Notes under the pieces: generated by a model
What the model was told of the DNA's origin: nothing
Databases searched by the model: none
What the model saw: only the letters and a program-made list of their open reading frames with translations
Source: Erpobdella octoculata
Taxonomy: Eukaryota > Annelida > Clitellata > Hirudinida > Erpobdellidae
NCBI GenBank assembly: GCA_963978895.1
Contig: CAXBUH010000059.1
Location: 89,107 to 153,106, forward strand
Length of the DNA stretch: 64,000 bases
Direction of reading: 5' to 3'
Part shown: piece by piece, positions 30,996-41,439 of the stretch
Position numbering within the stretch: position 1 is the stretch's first letter
How the letters are laid out: every line of letters begins with the position of its first letter
Program-made: the position numbers and the translations under genes

Positions 30996-32096
30996 ATGTG
31001 GACTGTAGGAAGGATTGATCGCATGCTCCATGAGGGGCAAGGCGTCGCAAAACTCTGTCTGGGTGTGCTTCAACCGGAGATTCAGCGACTGGTGGATGTA
31101 GCGAATAGTTCCCAACTGGTCCATGTTAATTTCCTCTTGATAAGATGTCTGGAATTTTATCAATTCAGGCAAAAACCGATGACCGAGGACTCTGTGAAAC
31201 AGGCCTACAGAGCTGCAGAGCTCTTCATCGATCGAAATCTTTACCATGATAACAGATTTGTCGGAGACGCTGGAGCTTGCTTGGCCTATTTGATTGAAGC
31301 GATTCAGTATAGCGTCGGCCCGATTAGATTGGATGAAGGACTTCCTGCTCAAGCTCCGGGTGCTGGGGCGACTCAGCAGGAGCAAGACCAATGGAACCTG
31401 AGAATGGGGAGTGTCGCACCAGGTGACACCTTGGACAGGATTGTACAGTGTGGAATAGCTCACTCCGTTCGGAAGAGTCCGGCCCGGCGTGCAGCGACGA
31501 GTACTCAGTATTCATCGCTGCTTGCAAGCTTCGTTATCTCGGTCTGCAAGCGAGGGACTTGCACCACGGCATATCTAAATAAACGCCGTGAAATGATCAG
31601 CTCTGATGTCAGTGACCCTGACATCGAGCTTGATATTGAGACCATACACAAGATATGGTCGCTGCACGCCGCGCATGGGATGAGGTTAACCAATCAAGAT
31701 GGAGGACGTGGGGAGCTAAATGCCCAAGAATTTTTCCAGCGTCTGCATGCCTGCCTGTCCTCCCCTGCCTTGAGTCGACTGCAAATCATCGTCACTCAAG
31801 CTCAGCAGGCAGGGGTGGCTTCGTTCTCAATGGTGGCTAGTGCCGTCCGGACGTACCCAAATTTCTGCTGGGCAGCAGTCAAGTCTGGACGAGTTTCTCT
31901 GCTGAAGACAGGAGCAGAGAAAGCAGCCATCATCGCCAGATTCAAGGAAGAGCATGCAGATAGGGATCCTACGACAGAAAAAAAAAAAGGCGAGAGACGG
32001 AAGTCGCCACCAAAGACAATGGGCCACCAGTCCAGCGACAAAATAATAAATATTACATACATAAATATAATATTAATATTTAACAATAAATATTAA
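30996..32096 (+). CDS. Candidate endogenous negative-strand RNA virus nucleoprotein-like ORF (366 aa)
   Basis: A single intact exon-less ORF starts MWTVGRIDRMLHEGQGVAKL. It is noticeably GC-richer than its AT-rich surroundings. It is alpha-helical in character, has no zinc finger, RT, integrase or transposase motif, and ends in a basic Lys/Arg-rich tail. Segments such as SSLLASFVISVCKRGTC, LQIIVTQAQQAGVASFSMVA and VRTYPNFCWAAVKSGRV remind me of nucleoproteins of Jingchuvirales/Mononegavirales, which are often captured in invertebrate genomes. That is an impression, not an alignment. AT-rich repeats and the zinc-finger end of a hAT element follow directly. If correct, an unbroken frame suggests recent capture or selection. 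Alternatives are a host gene exon or an unknown transposon ORF. Confidence 0.45.
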   Translation: MWTVGRIDRMLHEGQGVAKLCLGVLQPEIQRLVDVANSSQLVHVNFLLIRCLEFYQFRQKPMTEDSVKQAYRAAELFIDRNLYHDNRFVGDAGACLAYLIEAIQYSVGPIRLDEGLPAQAPGAGATQQEQDQWNLRMGSVAPGDTLDRIVQCGIAHSVRKSPARRAATSTQYSSLLASFVISVCKRGTCTTAYLNKRREMISSDVSDPDIELDIETIHKIWSLHAAHGMRLTNQDGGRGELNAQEFFQRLHACLSSPALSRLQIIVTQAQQAGVASFSMVASAVRTYPNFCWAAVKSGRVSLLKTGAEKAAIIARFKEEHADRDPTTEKKKGERRKSPPKTMGHQSSDKIINITYINIILIFNNKY

Positions 32097-32139
32097 TATA
32101 TAATATTTAACAATATAATATGTAACAATATTACAAAAA

Positions 32140-32928
32140 GTATGGTGCGCCTCAGAATCCTTTCGCAATAAGTTCTGCAAAGAGAGCAAAAATCTCAAGT
32201 GAATTAAATTTATTCGAAATTGATTCTGAAATAGGAAATGGTGATAAAGAAAAAAACCCGAAAACTGAAATCTCTGAGATTGAATTTGAATCACCTGCAA
32301 TTTATTGTGAGCCGATTGATGCAAGAAATAATAGAGATGACAAAAATACAGAAACTGAAATATCAGATCTCTGCAATTCAAAATCTCCTGATATTGGTTT
32401 CCCATCCAAGAACTCAAGTGACGTTGCAGCTGAACAAATGCCAGCAATTGAAAGTGAAACTGATTCATTAGATAAAGAATCTGCATTCACCATTTCTGTA
32501 AGTAAGTTTGCAAAATTATGGAAACTTCTAAGCGATTGTGAAATGAAGTTAAAAGAAGTAAAAAACACAGATAATTTACATATAGAAAAGCTTCTTATAG
32601 ATATAACAGAACTTGCCAGTGAAGTTAAATCTTCTGCTGAAAATGTCTTAGATATTACTGATCAAGCTCTTAATATTATTTCAGAAGCGAGACAACATGG
32701 CAAAGAAGAAACTTCTACTGAAAATTTTCCCCTTGTGCATGACCCTGGGTTGCGTCCAAAAATTGACAATGAAAACCAAAGAAATTATCTAATTGAGCTA
32801 GGCCCACATCAAGCAAAACTAAATACTTTTCCCATAAACGAAGACATCGACAAAAAAAGCCAAACCGTTTTTCATCTTCATGGTATGCTGAATATCCTCA
32901 TTTAGAATACAGTATAATTAAAGATAAT
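32140..32928 (+). pseudogene. N-terminal region of a hAT transposase with TTF-type zinc finger
   Basis: The open frame from about 32141 to 32905 is acidic, with a helical middle (AFTISVSKFAKLWKLLSDCE), then FPLVHDPGLRP. After a frameshift near 32870 comes RFSSSWYAEYPHLEYS. HDPGLRP and SSWY..YPHLEYS are hallmarks of the TTF/ZMYM-type hAT N-terminus. A LINE truncates it at about 32928. Confidence 0.65.
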
Positions 32929-34376
32929 GCATTTCTCGGAGCTACTCAACGAAATAGCTATTTTCAATGAAGACGTTATTATCTCCGGTGATATCAACAT
33001 CAGGCTCGATCGACCTGAGGACCCACACACTAGAACACTCCTGGTCATCTTAGAAGACCACGGATTTGTTCAGCACGTCAAACAGCCAACACACAACAAG
33101 GGAGGCATCCTCGATATTGTTGTTACGCGCTCGTCATCAACTGCACCTGTGATCAAAACGTTTGACACCGGCTTGTCTGATCATCTGTTGATCAGCTGGA
33201 AGTCATCGCTGGCCAAACCGCCTCCAGTCTACAAAACTTCTCTATATCGTCATTGGCGAGTTTTCAGTCTACAGAAATTTTTGGATGACCTCCAAACTTC
33301 GCCACTGGTCAGTAACGACGTTCACGATCTCGACGATGCCGCAGCCACGTACGACTCTGTGCTCTCATCTCTTCTCGATGGTCAAATACCGAAACGACTA
33401 ATTCGTATTCGCCCTCGCACCTCAGATCCGTGGTTTGATGATGAATGTCGCGAGGCCAAAAAACAGACTCGCCGCCTTGAAAGAATCGCTCTCAAAACGT
33501 CACTTGCCGATGACATTTCTTGCTGGAAGCGGCATCGAGTGGCTTATAGAAAGCTCTCCCGCATGAAACGTGCATCTTTTTGGAAAAACAGGATTGAGAA
33601 AGAGCACTCGTCCAGCCGCAGGCTGTGGTTCTCTTTAAACACGGTCATGTCAAGAGGTCATGTCAATCCTAACGCTCCTCCAAATACCACTCAATTCGCG
33701 CAGTTCTTTATCGGTAAGCTGGATAACGTGCGAGGTTCCACGGCCAATTGTCAGCCTCCACCAAATTCAACGTCCTACAGCAGCGAACCGCTTTGCCTCC
33801 ACCAACCTGGAAGAAGTCATTACGACAATGAATTCACTCCCAGACAAACAATGCTCTCTGGACCCAATACATCCGTGGCTTCTCAAAAAAGCTTCGCATA
33901 TCATTGGACCGTTCCTAGTCAAACTATACAACAAATCTCTCTCTGATGGTATGCTGCCTCAATCTTTTAAGTCATCTTACATCACGCCCATTCTCAAGAA
34001 GCCCAATCTCAATAGCGGCGATACCAATTCCTATCGCCCCATATCAAATCTAACTGTAATTTCAAAGCTCCTGGAACGACTAATTCTCAGCAGACTTACA
34101 AAATATCTCAATGCTAAGAATCTCTACCCTAGAAATCAATCAGCATACCGTCAATTCCACTCGACAGAAACCGCTGTGCTCAAAGTTCTCTCGGATGTCT
34201 TTGGCGCCGCTGACCAGGGAAAATGCTCTTGCTCTTCTGGACCTTTCTTCAGCCTTCGACACCGTCGACCACGAAATACTCCTTCAGTGGCTGCGCATTT
34301 CTTTTGGCTTGGACAGATATGCGCTCGGCTGGTTGCAGTCTTACCTGGTCTATTATTATTATTATTATTATTATTA
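32927..34376 (+). mobile_element. 5'-truncated CR1/L2-like LINE: endonuclease end and reverse transcriptase start
   Basis: 32927-33946 encodes the end of an APE endonuclease (VIISGDINIRLDRPEDPHTR, DIVVTRSSS, TGLSDHLLI) and a long basic linker (RIRPRTSDPWFDDECREAKK). The overlapping frame 33660-34421 carries RT motifs ([48 protein letters not shown]). The 34111-34377 frame carries [18 protein letters not shown] with the first catalytic Asp. The element then breaks off into (TTA)n. Two frameshifts and loss of the YADD region make it inactive. Confidence 0.85.
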
Positions 34377-34594
34377 AAAGTTAAATCATATTACGGATTG
34401 CACTACGGCTACCTCTACTAAATAAAAGTTATAAAAATTGGATTTTGTTATTTTGAAACGCCGCCTCTGGTTTCACTCTCCCATAAAGAGGTTTTAATAA
34501 AAAAACTGGCACAGAAGTTTAACAAAAGGGAGGATGTAGATAAACCAGTTTCTCAATGCAAGCATTTTTATACTAAAATAAAAGAACGGCATTT
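34377..34594. other. Short unassigned spacer
   Basis: It contains TTGCACTACGGCTAC after the (TTA)n run, a motif shared with the hairpin near 41284-41366. Nothing else is seen. Confidence 0.3.
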
Positions 34595-34965
34595 TTTTCA
34601 TCTAACTCATCATCATCATCATCATCATTTATTTTTTAAACGTCCCTATTCCACGCTATGCTAGGGTTGGACGTTTTTTCCATATCAGGCCCCTCCACAA
34701 GTCACAATCCAGGGCAGACTGTCGCTTCAGGCCGAGCTCATAAATTCTTCTTCAAGCCCATAGCTAACTTTTCACTTCCGTCTAGGCCGAGAAAAGGAAG
34801 TGCGGACCTTGTCTGATCAGGAAATTCTTTGTTTTGTTACCCATATGGAATTTGGAGCAAAGTTTTACCCGGATGCCCTTCCTGCGAACCTCCCTTTAGT
34901 CGCCTTTTACGACACGCATAGGAGGATACATGGTGGTTCTATTCTATCGGCCCGAACCACAAAGC
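34595..34965. repeat. Dispersed repeat (CGTCCCTATTCCACGCTATG ... AGTCGCCTTTTACGACACGC)
   Basis: After a CAT run, sequences such as GCTAGGGTTGGACG, TTTACCCGGATGCCCTTCCT and TCGCCTTTTACGACACGCA form a unit I recall from SINE-like or LINE-tail repeats in many animal genomes. The ORF inside it is not a real gene. Confidence 0.55.
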
Positions 34966-35044
34966 ATATGTTAATAATTATTCTAAGTTATTGATCTGTA
35001 TGTTTTTGTTTACATTATACTAAAATATCACAAAAATGTTTTTT

Positions 35045-36985
35045 ATAGGAAGATGAAGTGGAAAGTTGTTGCTCTTCAACTAAAGATTTGTCGGATTCCA
35101 CTGGGGCACATGGAAGAAAAGTTTTCCAGTGCCCCTTGTGTATGTGTGAAGTGAAAAATTTGCCAAGACATTTAAGGTCAAAGAAACACAATATCGAAAA
35201 TCCGCTTGAGCTGATTTCTCAATGTACTAATTACAAAACTAAGAATCCAAAAAAAAAAAGTGCTGCCCGATTTGTAAGATTTCAGTTTCTAGGATGTCTC
35301 AGCATTTGAGATGGAAACATAAAATGAATGGTGACACACTTTATGAGACTACCAGGGTAGTTTCAACTTCCAATTTTAAAGAATCACTAACTCAGATATC
35401 TTCCCCCATGACTGAGTCTGACAAAGTAACAAAGAATTCAGTTGAAACAGAATTTGCTGACAAAAATCATAACGCTGACTCGCCACATGTTCGAGTAATG
35501 GATGAGAAGCTACTCACTGAATTCCAGCTTTTTTTGCAGTCATTAGATGGAGGTAATAAAAGCAATTCGTCCGAAGCGAAAAGTCAGGTGAGAATAATTT
35601 TGAAAGCAATTGGAAATAATCTGGATAACTTAACGCCAGAAATTGTTTCCAAGAGCTATTTCAGCCCTTTGTATGAGGAATGCAAAGCAATACAGAATGC
35701 AGAAGGGTTAATAACAAGATTGCGTAAACCAGCATCCGTTGTCACTTATATCATTTTAAAAAATTTTTGAATTTTCTTCAAGTCAAATTCTCATTTTTAA
35801 AGTCTTCTAAATTGTTTTCATCATTTGAACAAATTTTGCCTAAATGGATCATGACAGTCAAAAAAGAGGATAAGAAATATAATTCAGAAAAAGAAATGAC
35901 CAAATTTGAAAAATCATTGAAACCAGAATCATATGTCAAGTATTTGCAAGCTTAAAAAAAAATAGAAGATCAGATAATTTCTTATTTAAATAATGAAAAT
36001 TTAAATGTTGTATCATTCTCTTCATTGCGATCAATTTTTAAAGATTTCCGAAATCATTTAGTTGTTAGATTAAGCGTAGAAAATGCAAACAGGCCATGTG
36101 TAATTGAACATTTTGGGCTGAATGATCTTGCAAATGGCCAACACGATGAAGACGGTTCCTGCTACTATCAAATTGCCAATCACAAAACAGCAGTCACTTA
36201 TGGAGGTGCCCCATTTTTCATAAGTAAAACAGTTATGCCATTTTTCAAAGGATATTTAAAAATTAGAAATATGTTTTTTAAAGAGCATCAGAATTGCCAC
36301 AGTGTGTTTCCCACGTTGACTGGTAGTGACTTGAATGCTGCAAACATCAGAAGTATTCTTACAAAAGCTTTTCAACAAATTGGATTTAAAAACCCAGTTT
36401 CTGGAAATGTTCTTCGAAGAATGGCCGTTACAGCAGTTGCAGAAAATGCACCTGAGAAACGTTTAATCTTAGCTAAACACAACAACAAACACAGGCCACA
36501 CAACAACAACTGCAGAACTGCATTATACAGTTATAAATAAAAAAAATAATGCCAATGAAACACATAAAATTATTGCCAAATCTTATAAATTTGATAATTT
36601 AAGCTGCATTGCAAATAATGAAGATGAAAATGTTTTTGATGATAATATTGTTAATGAAGATGAAACTGTTACTGATATGGAGACTGCTGCTGATGATGAT
36701 CCAGAGACAGATTATGTAAATGTTAAAAAACCAAAACAAACATACTCTAGTAGCAATAAACGAATCAGTTGGAAAACAGCTCATTTGGAAACATTAAGAC
36801 ATCTGTTTAAAGAATTTATTAATAAAAAAAAAGTACCAACACTTTGTGAGATAAGGGCAATTATAATGGATGACAAATTGTTTTATAATGAATTGATTGT
36901 TGATCGTGAAATAAATATTCATAAGAAAAATTATGTTTCAAAGTTAATTTATGCCATCTTAAGTAGAGTCAAATCTTTTATTTAG
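35045..36985 (+). mobile_element. Crypton-like element: C2H2 zinc fingers plus tyrosine recombinase, with frameshifts
   Basis: 35058-35309 encodes a C2H2-like finger (FQCPLCMCEVKNLPRHLRSK) and 35294-35770 starts with the end of a second (MSQHLRWKHK), followed by a linker and helical region. From 36000 the recombinase catalytic domain reads HLVVRLSVENANRP (first Arg), YYQIANHKTAV, VFPTLTG, NVLRRMAVTAV and, after a -1 type frameshift near 36495, GHTTTTAELHY with the His and catalytic Tyr. A C-terminal domain follows to 36985. Breaks near 35260, 35765, 35955 and 36495 inactivate it. Cryptons use this tyrosine-recombinase core. Confidence 0.75.
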
Positions 36986-38188
36986 ATCAAGTGATGTTAA
37001 TATTCAATGCTAGCAAATTGTTTTTGTAACCATGGACTTTAAGTCTGGATACATGAACATGAATATTAAACTAAATTGCAATATTTATAATTTATGGTTG
37101 TTTAGTCTTGCTTGCAATAATAGATCCTTTTAATGTATTTGAATGGTTCAAGTTAATGATTTAACTCCTACTTTGATAGATAATTTTCATTGATGCCACT
37201 GTTGTTTGTTTCGTAGTAAACTTTTAATGTTAAAGTTTATTTTATCTTGATCAGAATGGTAATTTGTGGTCTATTTACATTAACCTAGAACTAAAAAATA
37301 AATTATGTTAATTGTTTAATAAATTTAATAATTAATTAATACATAAGTTTGAACTATGCCATCTTAAGCCAATTCATTTATTTGAACAATATTAATGATT
37401 GCCAATTGCTATTTATATATATTGGATATGTCAATAATATTTTAATTAATACATTTGTTATGTTTTATTGAAGCTGTGTAATTAATGTTAGCAAAATGAG
37501 GATTAACTTCCAATGTTGTGCATATTAAATGATTTTTTTTTAAATTTTAACTAATACATTTGTTATGTTTTATTGAAATTGTGTAATTAATTAATGTTAG
37601 CAAAATGAGGGTTAGCTTCTAATGTTGTGCATATTAAAATGGTTTGTTTTAAAATTTTAACTAATACATTTGTTATGTTTTACGTTTTGACAGTCAATAG
37701 CCAAGCGCGTTATTTTGTAGATTCTATGATGTTTTATTGAAGCTATGTAATTAATTAATTAATGTTAGCAAAATGAGGGTTAGCTAATGTTGTGTTCATT
37801 AAAATGTTTTGTTTTACTAGTTTACATCCTTGTGTAAAAATGTTTTTGAATAAATATCTTGAACTTGACTTACTTGACTGTTATTATATTAAACTATTAA
37901 AGTAAAGTTATTATGTCCAACTTGCTTAATCATCAAAAAATTATGTGACAATATTTAGAGCATTATAAAATCCAGAACAAAATTGAAAGAAAAAAAACTG
38001 GCTACATATTTTAAAAAAACCAACTAACTAAACTTTTTAAAAGTTATCGGCGCTATCGGTATCTGTCTATTTTTGTGCCTGACTTATTTATGTTCAGTGA
38101 TGGGCGCAAACTACTTTTTAAGTTAAAATTTTCCTAACTTCTATTTTTAAAATAGGCTGACTTATTTCAATAAAAACTACATCGATCT
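36986..38188. repeat. Tandem repeats of about 110 bp in AT-rich DNA
   Basis: From about 37436 to 37815, four imperfect copies of a unit containing CTAATACATTTGTTATGTTT, ATTGAAGCTGTGTAATTAAT and GTTAGCAAAATGAGG occur. One copy carries an extra insertion (37683-37725). This is probably the 3' untranslated or internal part of the Crypton-like element or an unrelated satellite. No coding sequence is seen. Confidence 0.65.
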
Positions 38189-38925
38189 TAAGGGCTATTC
38201 ACATATTACGTACGCATTAAACTCGAGATTTTGACCCCCTCCCCTCCCCCTGTTGGATCTCGTACATTTTTAGACCCCCCTCCCCTATGCGTACATACGC
38301 ACAGCAGATTTCACCCCCCCCCTCATCAATAAAAAATAGCACGTTTTAACAACAGGTGGATGTATTGCTTCAGATTTATTATTGACTATGACGAGCTAGA
38401 GCTAGACTTATCTCAACATGTTTTCGGAAACTAAATTGAAATTTACTGACAGACCCTGTTAAGGCTTATTTGGTGTGCCCAACAAGCACACAAATTTGAA
38501 AAATGTATCATAGCATTCCAATGCAGGCACGGAGATACAGCAGATTTATCATCTTATCATTATACAATTACGCTGGAGGACGCTATTTTGATACGCCAAA
38601 TAAAAAAATTCAGCCGCGCTTTTCTAGACAAGCCATCGTTGATAGTTGATATTATTGAGCCTTTTAATTTTTTAAAAAGGCGCGATACAAGTTTGTTTAA
38701 TTGATTGATCTTAAATATTACTCGATAAGATTTATTAATAAATCAATTCAACTGAGTTAAAACAACAATAAGTACTATTAGAAAAAATAATATTTACCAT
38801 TTTTTGCGTACATACGCATTTGTTGAAGCCCCCTCCCTCCCCATACGCACTTATACGCAAAACATGTACTTCGTACACACCCTCTCCCCCTCGGTGCGTA
38901 CGTAATATATGGATGACACCTTATG
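38188..38925. mobile_element. MITE-like element with TIRs reading TATTACGTACGCA
   Basis: The left end TAAGGGCTATTCACATATTA + CGTACGCA matches the reverse complement of the right end (TAAGGTGTCATCCATATATT + ACGTACGCA). Pyrimidine-rich CCCCTCCCC tracts follow both ends and again flank the middle (38275-38330, 38820-38850). I find no coding capacity. Similar TACGT-containing termini are widespread in invertebrate MITEs. The superfamily is undecided because the target duplication is unclear. Confidence 0.75.
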
Positions 38926-40280
38926 GCTCGATAACTTTTTGGCTAAAATTGGATTCAGCAAATCATCCATTTTGCATTTTCGAATTTTTAGAGGAAAACT
39001 GAGAGCCCCACGCTCTACACTCATCTGAAAAACGCGCGTTGAAGTTTAGTTGTTACTACTAGCATGTACCTATTCATAGTTTTCCGCTCACAAGTAGGCT
39101 AACTTAGGAAACAAATTCCGCTCATAAATCTCACCGATTCTGTGATTTTTGAATCAACGAAAACTTTCACAGAGACCAGTTTTACATTCTGTTATAACAT
39201 TTTATTGGAAAACACATTTACGCTTAATTATTCTTTAACTCTCTCCGCTGCAAATATGATGTGTGGTTTTTTGGCCCGCCGCTCACTTTCATGGATCCCG
39301 TTTTACACTCTAACCATGATTTCAGTAAATACTCGAATATGTAATAGTTCTTAAAAAAGTAATAGTTCTTGAAAAAGTAATAGTTCTGGAAAAAAGTAAG
39401 CAAGGAACAGTTTTCAAATGCTTTTTTTTAACTTCACTTTCCTTGTTTGTTGGTTTGTTTGTCTGGTGTGATCAAACCTTAGAAACGAAAAATCCATCCA
39501 CTTTTCGATTGTTTTAGATTCAAAAATTTTAGTTCGTTGACTCAGATAAAGAGGCAAAGAAAAACATTTTTTTTAATTTATTTTTTGACTAATATATATA
39601 ATATATATTTACTAGAGAAAATGACGGATTTGTTTAAATCTAATTATATATTATTTTACGCATACGTACATACATATGTGAAATTTGGAACTTATATTAC
39701 TTTTATAGCGTAAGTACCCACTAAGAAAGGATTTTTGAAAATTTTGCTCCTGAGAAGATGAAACTGGAAAACAAAATGTTTCTCTAAAACAACGTATATC
39801 TCGAAAACCAAAAACGAAAGGCTTTTGAAATTTGGTATATAGATTCTTTTTAAAAAATAAAATAATAAGTGTTTCACCAATTTTTGAAAATTTGGTTTTC
39901 AGGACCTCAAATGTGAGATGGAAAATTAGGTTATTTGTTTTTTTTATAGAATAACTGCTACTTAAAAACTGTAAGTGCTACTGATGAAAAAATTATTGTT
40001 TAGTATTCACTCGAAAAATAAAGATACACGTTTTTTTACCAATTTTTAAATATTTGGTTTCCAGGACCTCAAATGTGGAGTGAAAATTAGTGTTATTTTT
40101 TTTTAAATAACTGCTACTCAAAAACTACAAAAAAAAATGCTACAGATGTAAAAATTAATAATTAGAATTTACTCAAAAAATAATGATGTGCGTGTATAAT
40201 TATAAGATACGTGTTACATTATTTTTTCATAAAATTAGTCTCCAAGCTTTGAGGTTTTGTACCGTTAAAATTGGTTGAGT
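38926..40280. other. AT-rich DNA with a short duplicated segment
   Basis: No gene is seen. A segment containing CCAATTTTT, AATTTGGTTTTCAGGACCTC and AAATGTG at about 39876-39945 recurs at about 40038-40110. TAATAGTTCTTGAAAAAG repeats three times at 39342-39395. Confidence 0.5.
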
Positions 40281-40730
40281 CCAGGCCTCGACTTTTTTTC
40301 TTACGAAACGGGACAGTTCGAGCCTAAATAACGAGCCAGGCCTGAAATTTTCTTTCTATGAAATAAGCTGGACCGGGTCTAAAAAATCCGTGTAGGGCAC
40401 TATGGATTAGAGTGTTGCACGGATCGGGCCAGGCAGTGATTTATGGGTCTTCTGACCGGATGGGCCAAACCTGAAGTCAAGGTGGAACGGGCCGAGTATT
40501 TTCGCCAAGTATATAGAAATTTTAGGCCTGTTAAAACAGGCCAGGCCTAAATTAGATGGCCCGTGCTGGGCCTGAAAATTTGGCTTATGAAGCAGGCCGG
40601 GCCATGTTGTCGATGGACCGGACCAGACCGGGTCGGACCGTAAAAAATCGCCCCATGATGTACGCTACGGTGGATGCGTATTCTCTTTTTCAAGCGAGAG
40701 AAGCCGCAACGGGAATGCTAGTATGATATA
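40281..40730. repeat. GGGCC/CAGGCC-rich dispersed repeat
   Basis: Degenerate GGGCC, CAGGCCTGAA and GACCGGG motifs repeat between AT-rich stretches. A similar GGGTC/GGGTA-rich repeat occurs at 57430-57550. This is the kind of internal sub-repeat seen in hAT-type non-autonomous elements. Confidence 0.5.
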
Positions 40731-41150
40731 ACTAAGTAGGTATAATTGAAAATGTATAAAAAATACTACGTTTATCAACTAATCTAAATAAATGAGCTAA
40801 TAAAGAATTTTTTTTTATTTGGTGGAAAATCTTGGGGGGGGTCTCCCGCCCCCAGCCCTTTAATCGCCGCCTCTGGGAACACTGCTTCCAAAAACTTCGT
40901 CTTTATTTAAATCAAAAATTTAAAAAAAAAATTGTTGGGGGGACTAAGTAAGTATAATTGAAAATGTATAAAAAATACTACGTTTATCAACTAATCTAAA
41001 TAAATGAGCTAATAAAGAAATTTTTTTTATTTGGTGGAAAATCTTGGGGGGGCGTCTCCCGCCCCCAGCCCTTCAATCGCCGCCTCTGGGAACACTGCTT
41101 CAAAAAACTTCGTCTTTATTTAAATCAAAAATTTAAAAAAAAATTGTTGG
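40731..41150. repeat. About 212-bp tandem duplication of a hAT right end
   Basis: 40731-40942 and 40943-41150 are near-identical. Each contains AAGTA(G/A)GTATAATTGAAAATG, AAATAAATGAGCTAATAAAG, a G-run and CAATCGCCGCCTCTG. The block is the reverse complement of the interior and left end of the hAT element at 43307-43725, so a hAT fragment was duplicated in tandem. Confidence 0.9.
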
Positions 41151-41283
41151 GGGGGACTGCCCCCTGCCCTACCCAAATAACCCCTGCACGAAACCAAGGT
41201 AAAATTTTGCGACCACCAAAAATACTTGCAGTTTTGTCACCAAAATTGAGTAACATTTCTTTGCGTCCTGGCTACCAAAATAA

Positions 41284-41366
41284 GGTAGCCGTAGTGCATT
41301 CCTTTGCGTCCTGGCTACCCTTCAGAAGGTAGTCAGGACGTAAAGAAATGCACTACGGCTACATTA
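41284..41366. repeat. Inverted repeat (hairpin) followed by (ATT)n
   Basis: GTAGCCGTAGTGCATT...GCGTCCTGGCTACC and GGTAGTCAGGACGTAAAG + AAATGCACTACGGCTAC form a stem of about 37 bp with a TTCAGAA-like loop. A 44-bp ATT run follows at 41391-41434. Confidence 0.85.
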
Positions 41367-41391
41367 CAGCGTCGTCGTAGTGCACATCTAA

Positions 41392-41436
<45 letters not shown>

Positions 41437-41439
41437 TTG

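Noticed and set aside
32073..32486. Minus-strand Leu/Gln/Phe-rich ORF
   Set aside because: It lies antisense to the hAT zinc-finger coding frame, which has recognisable motifs.
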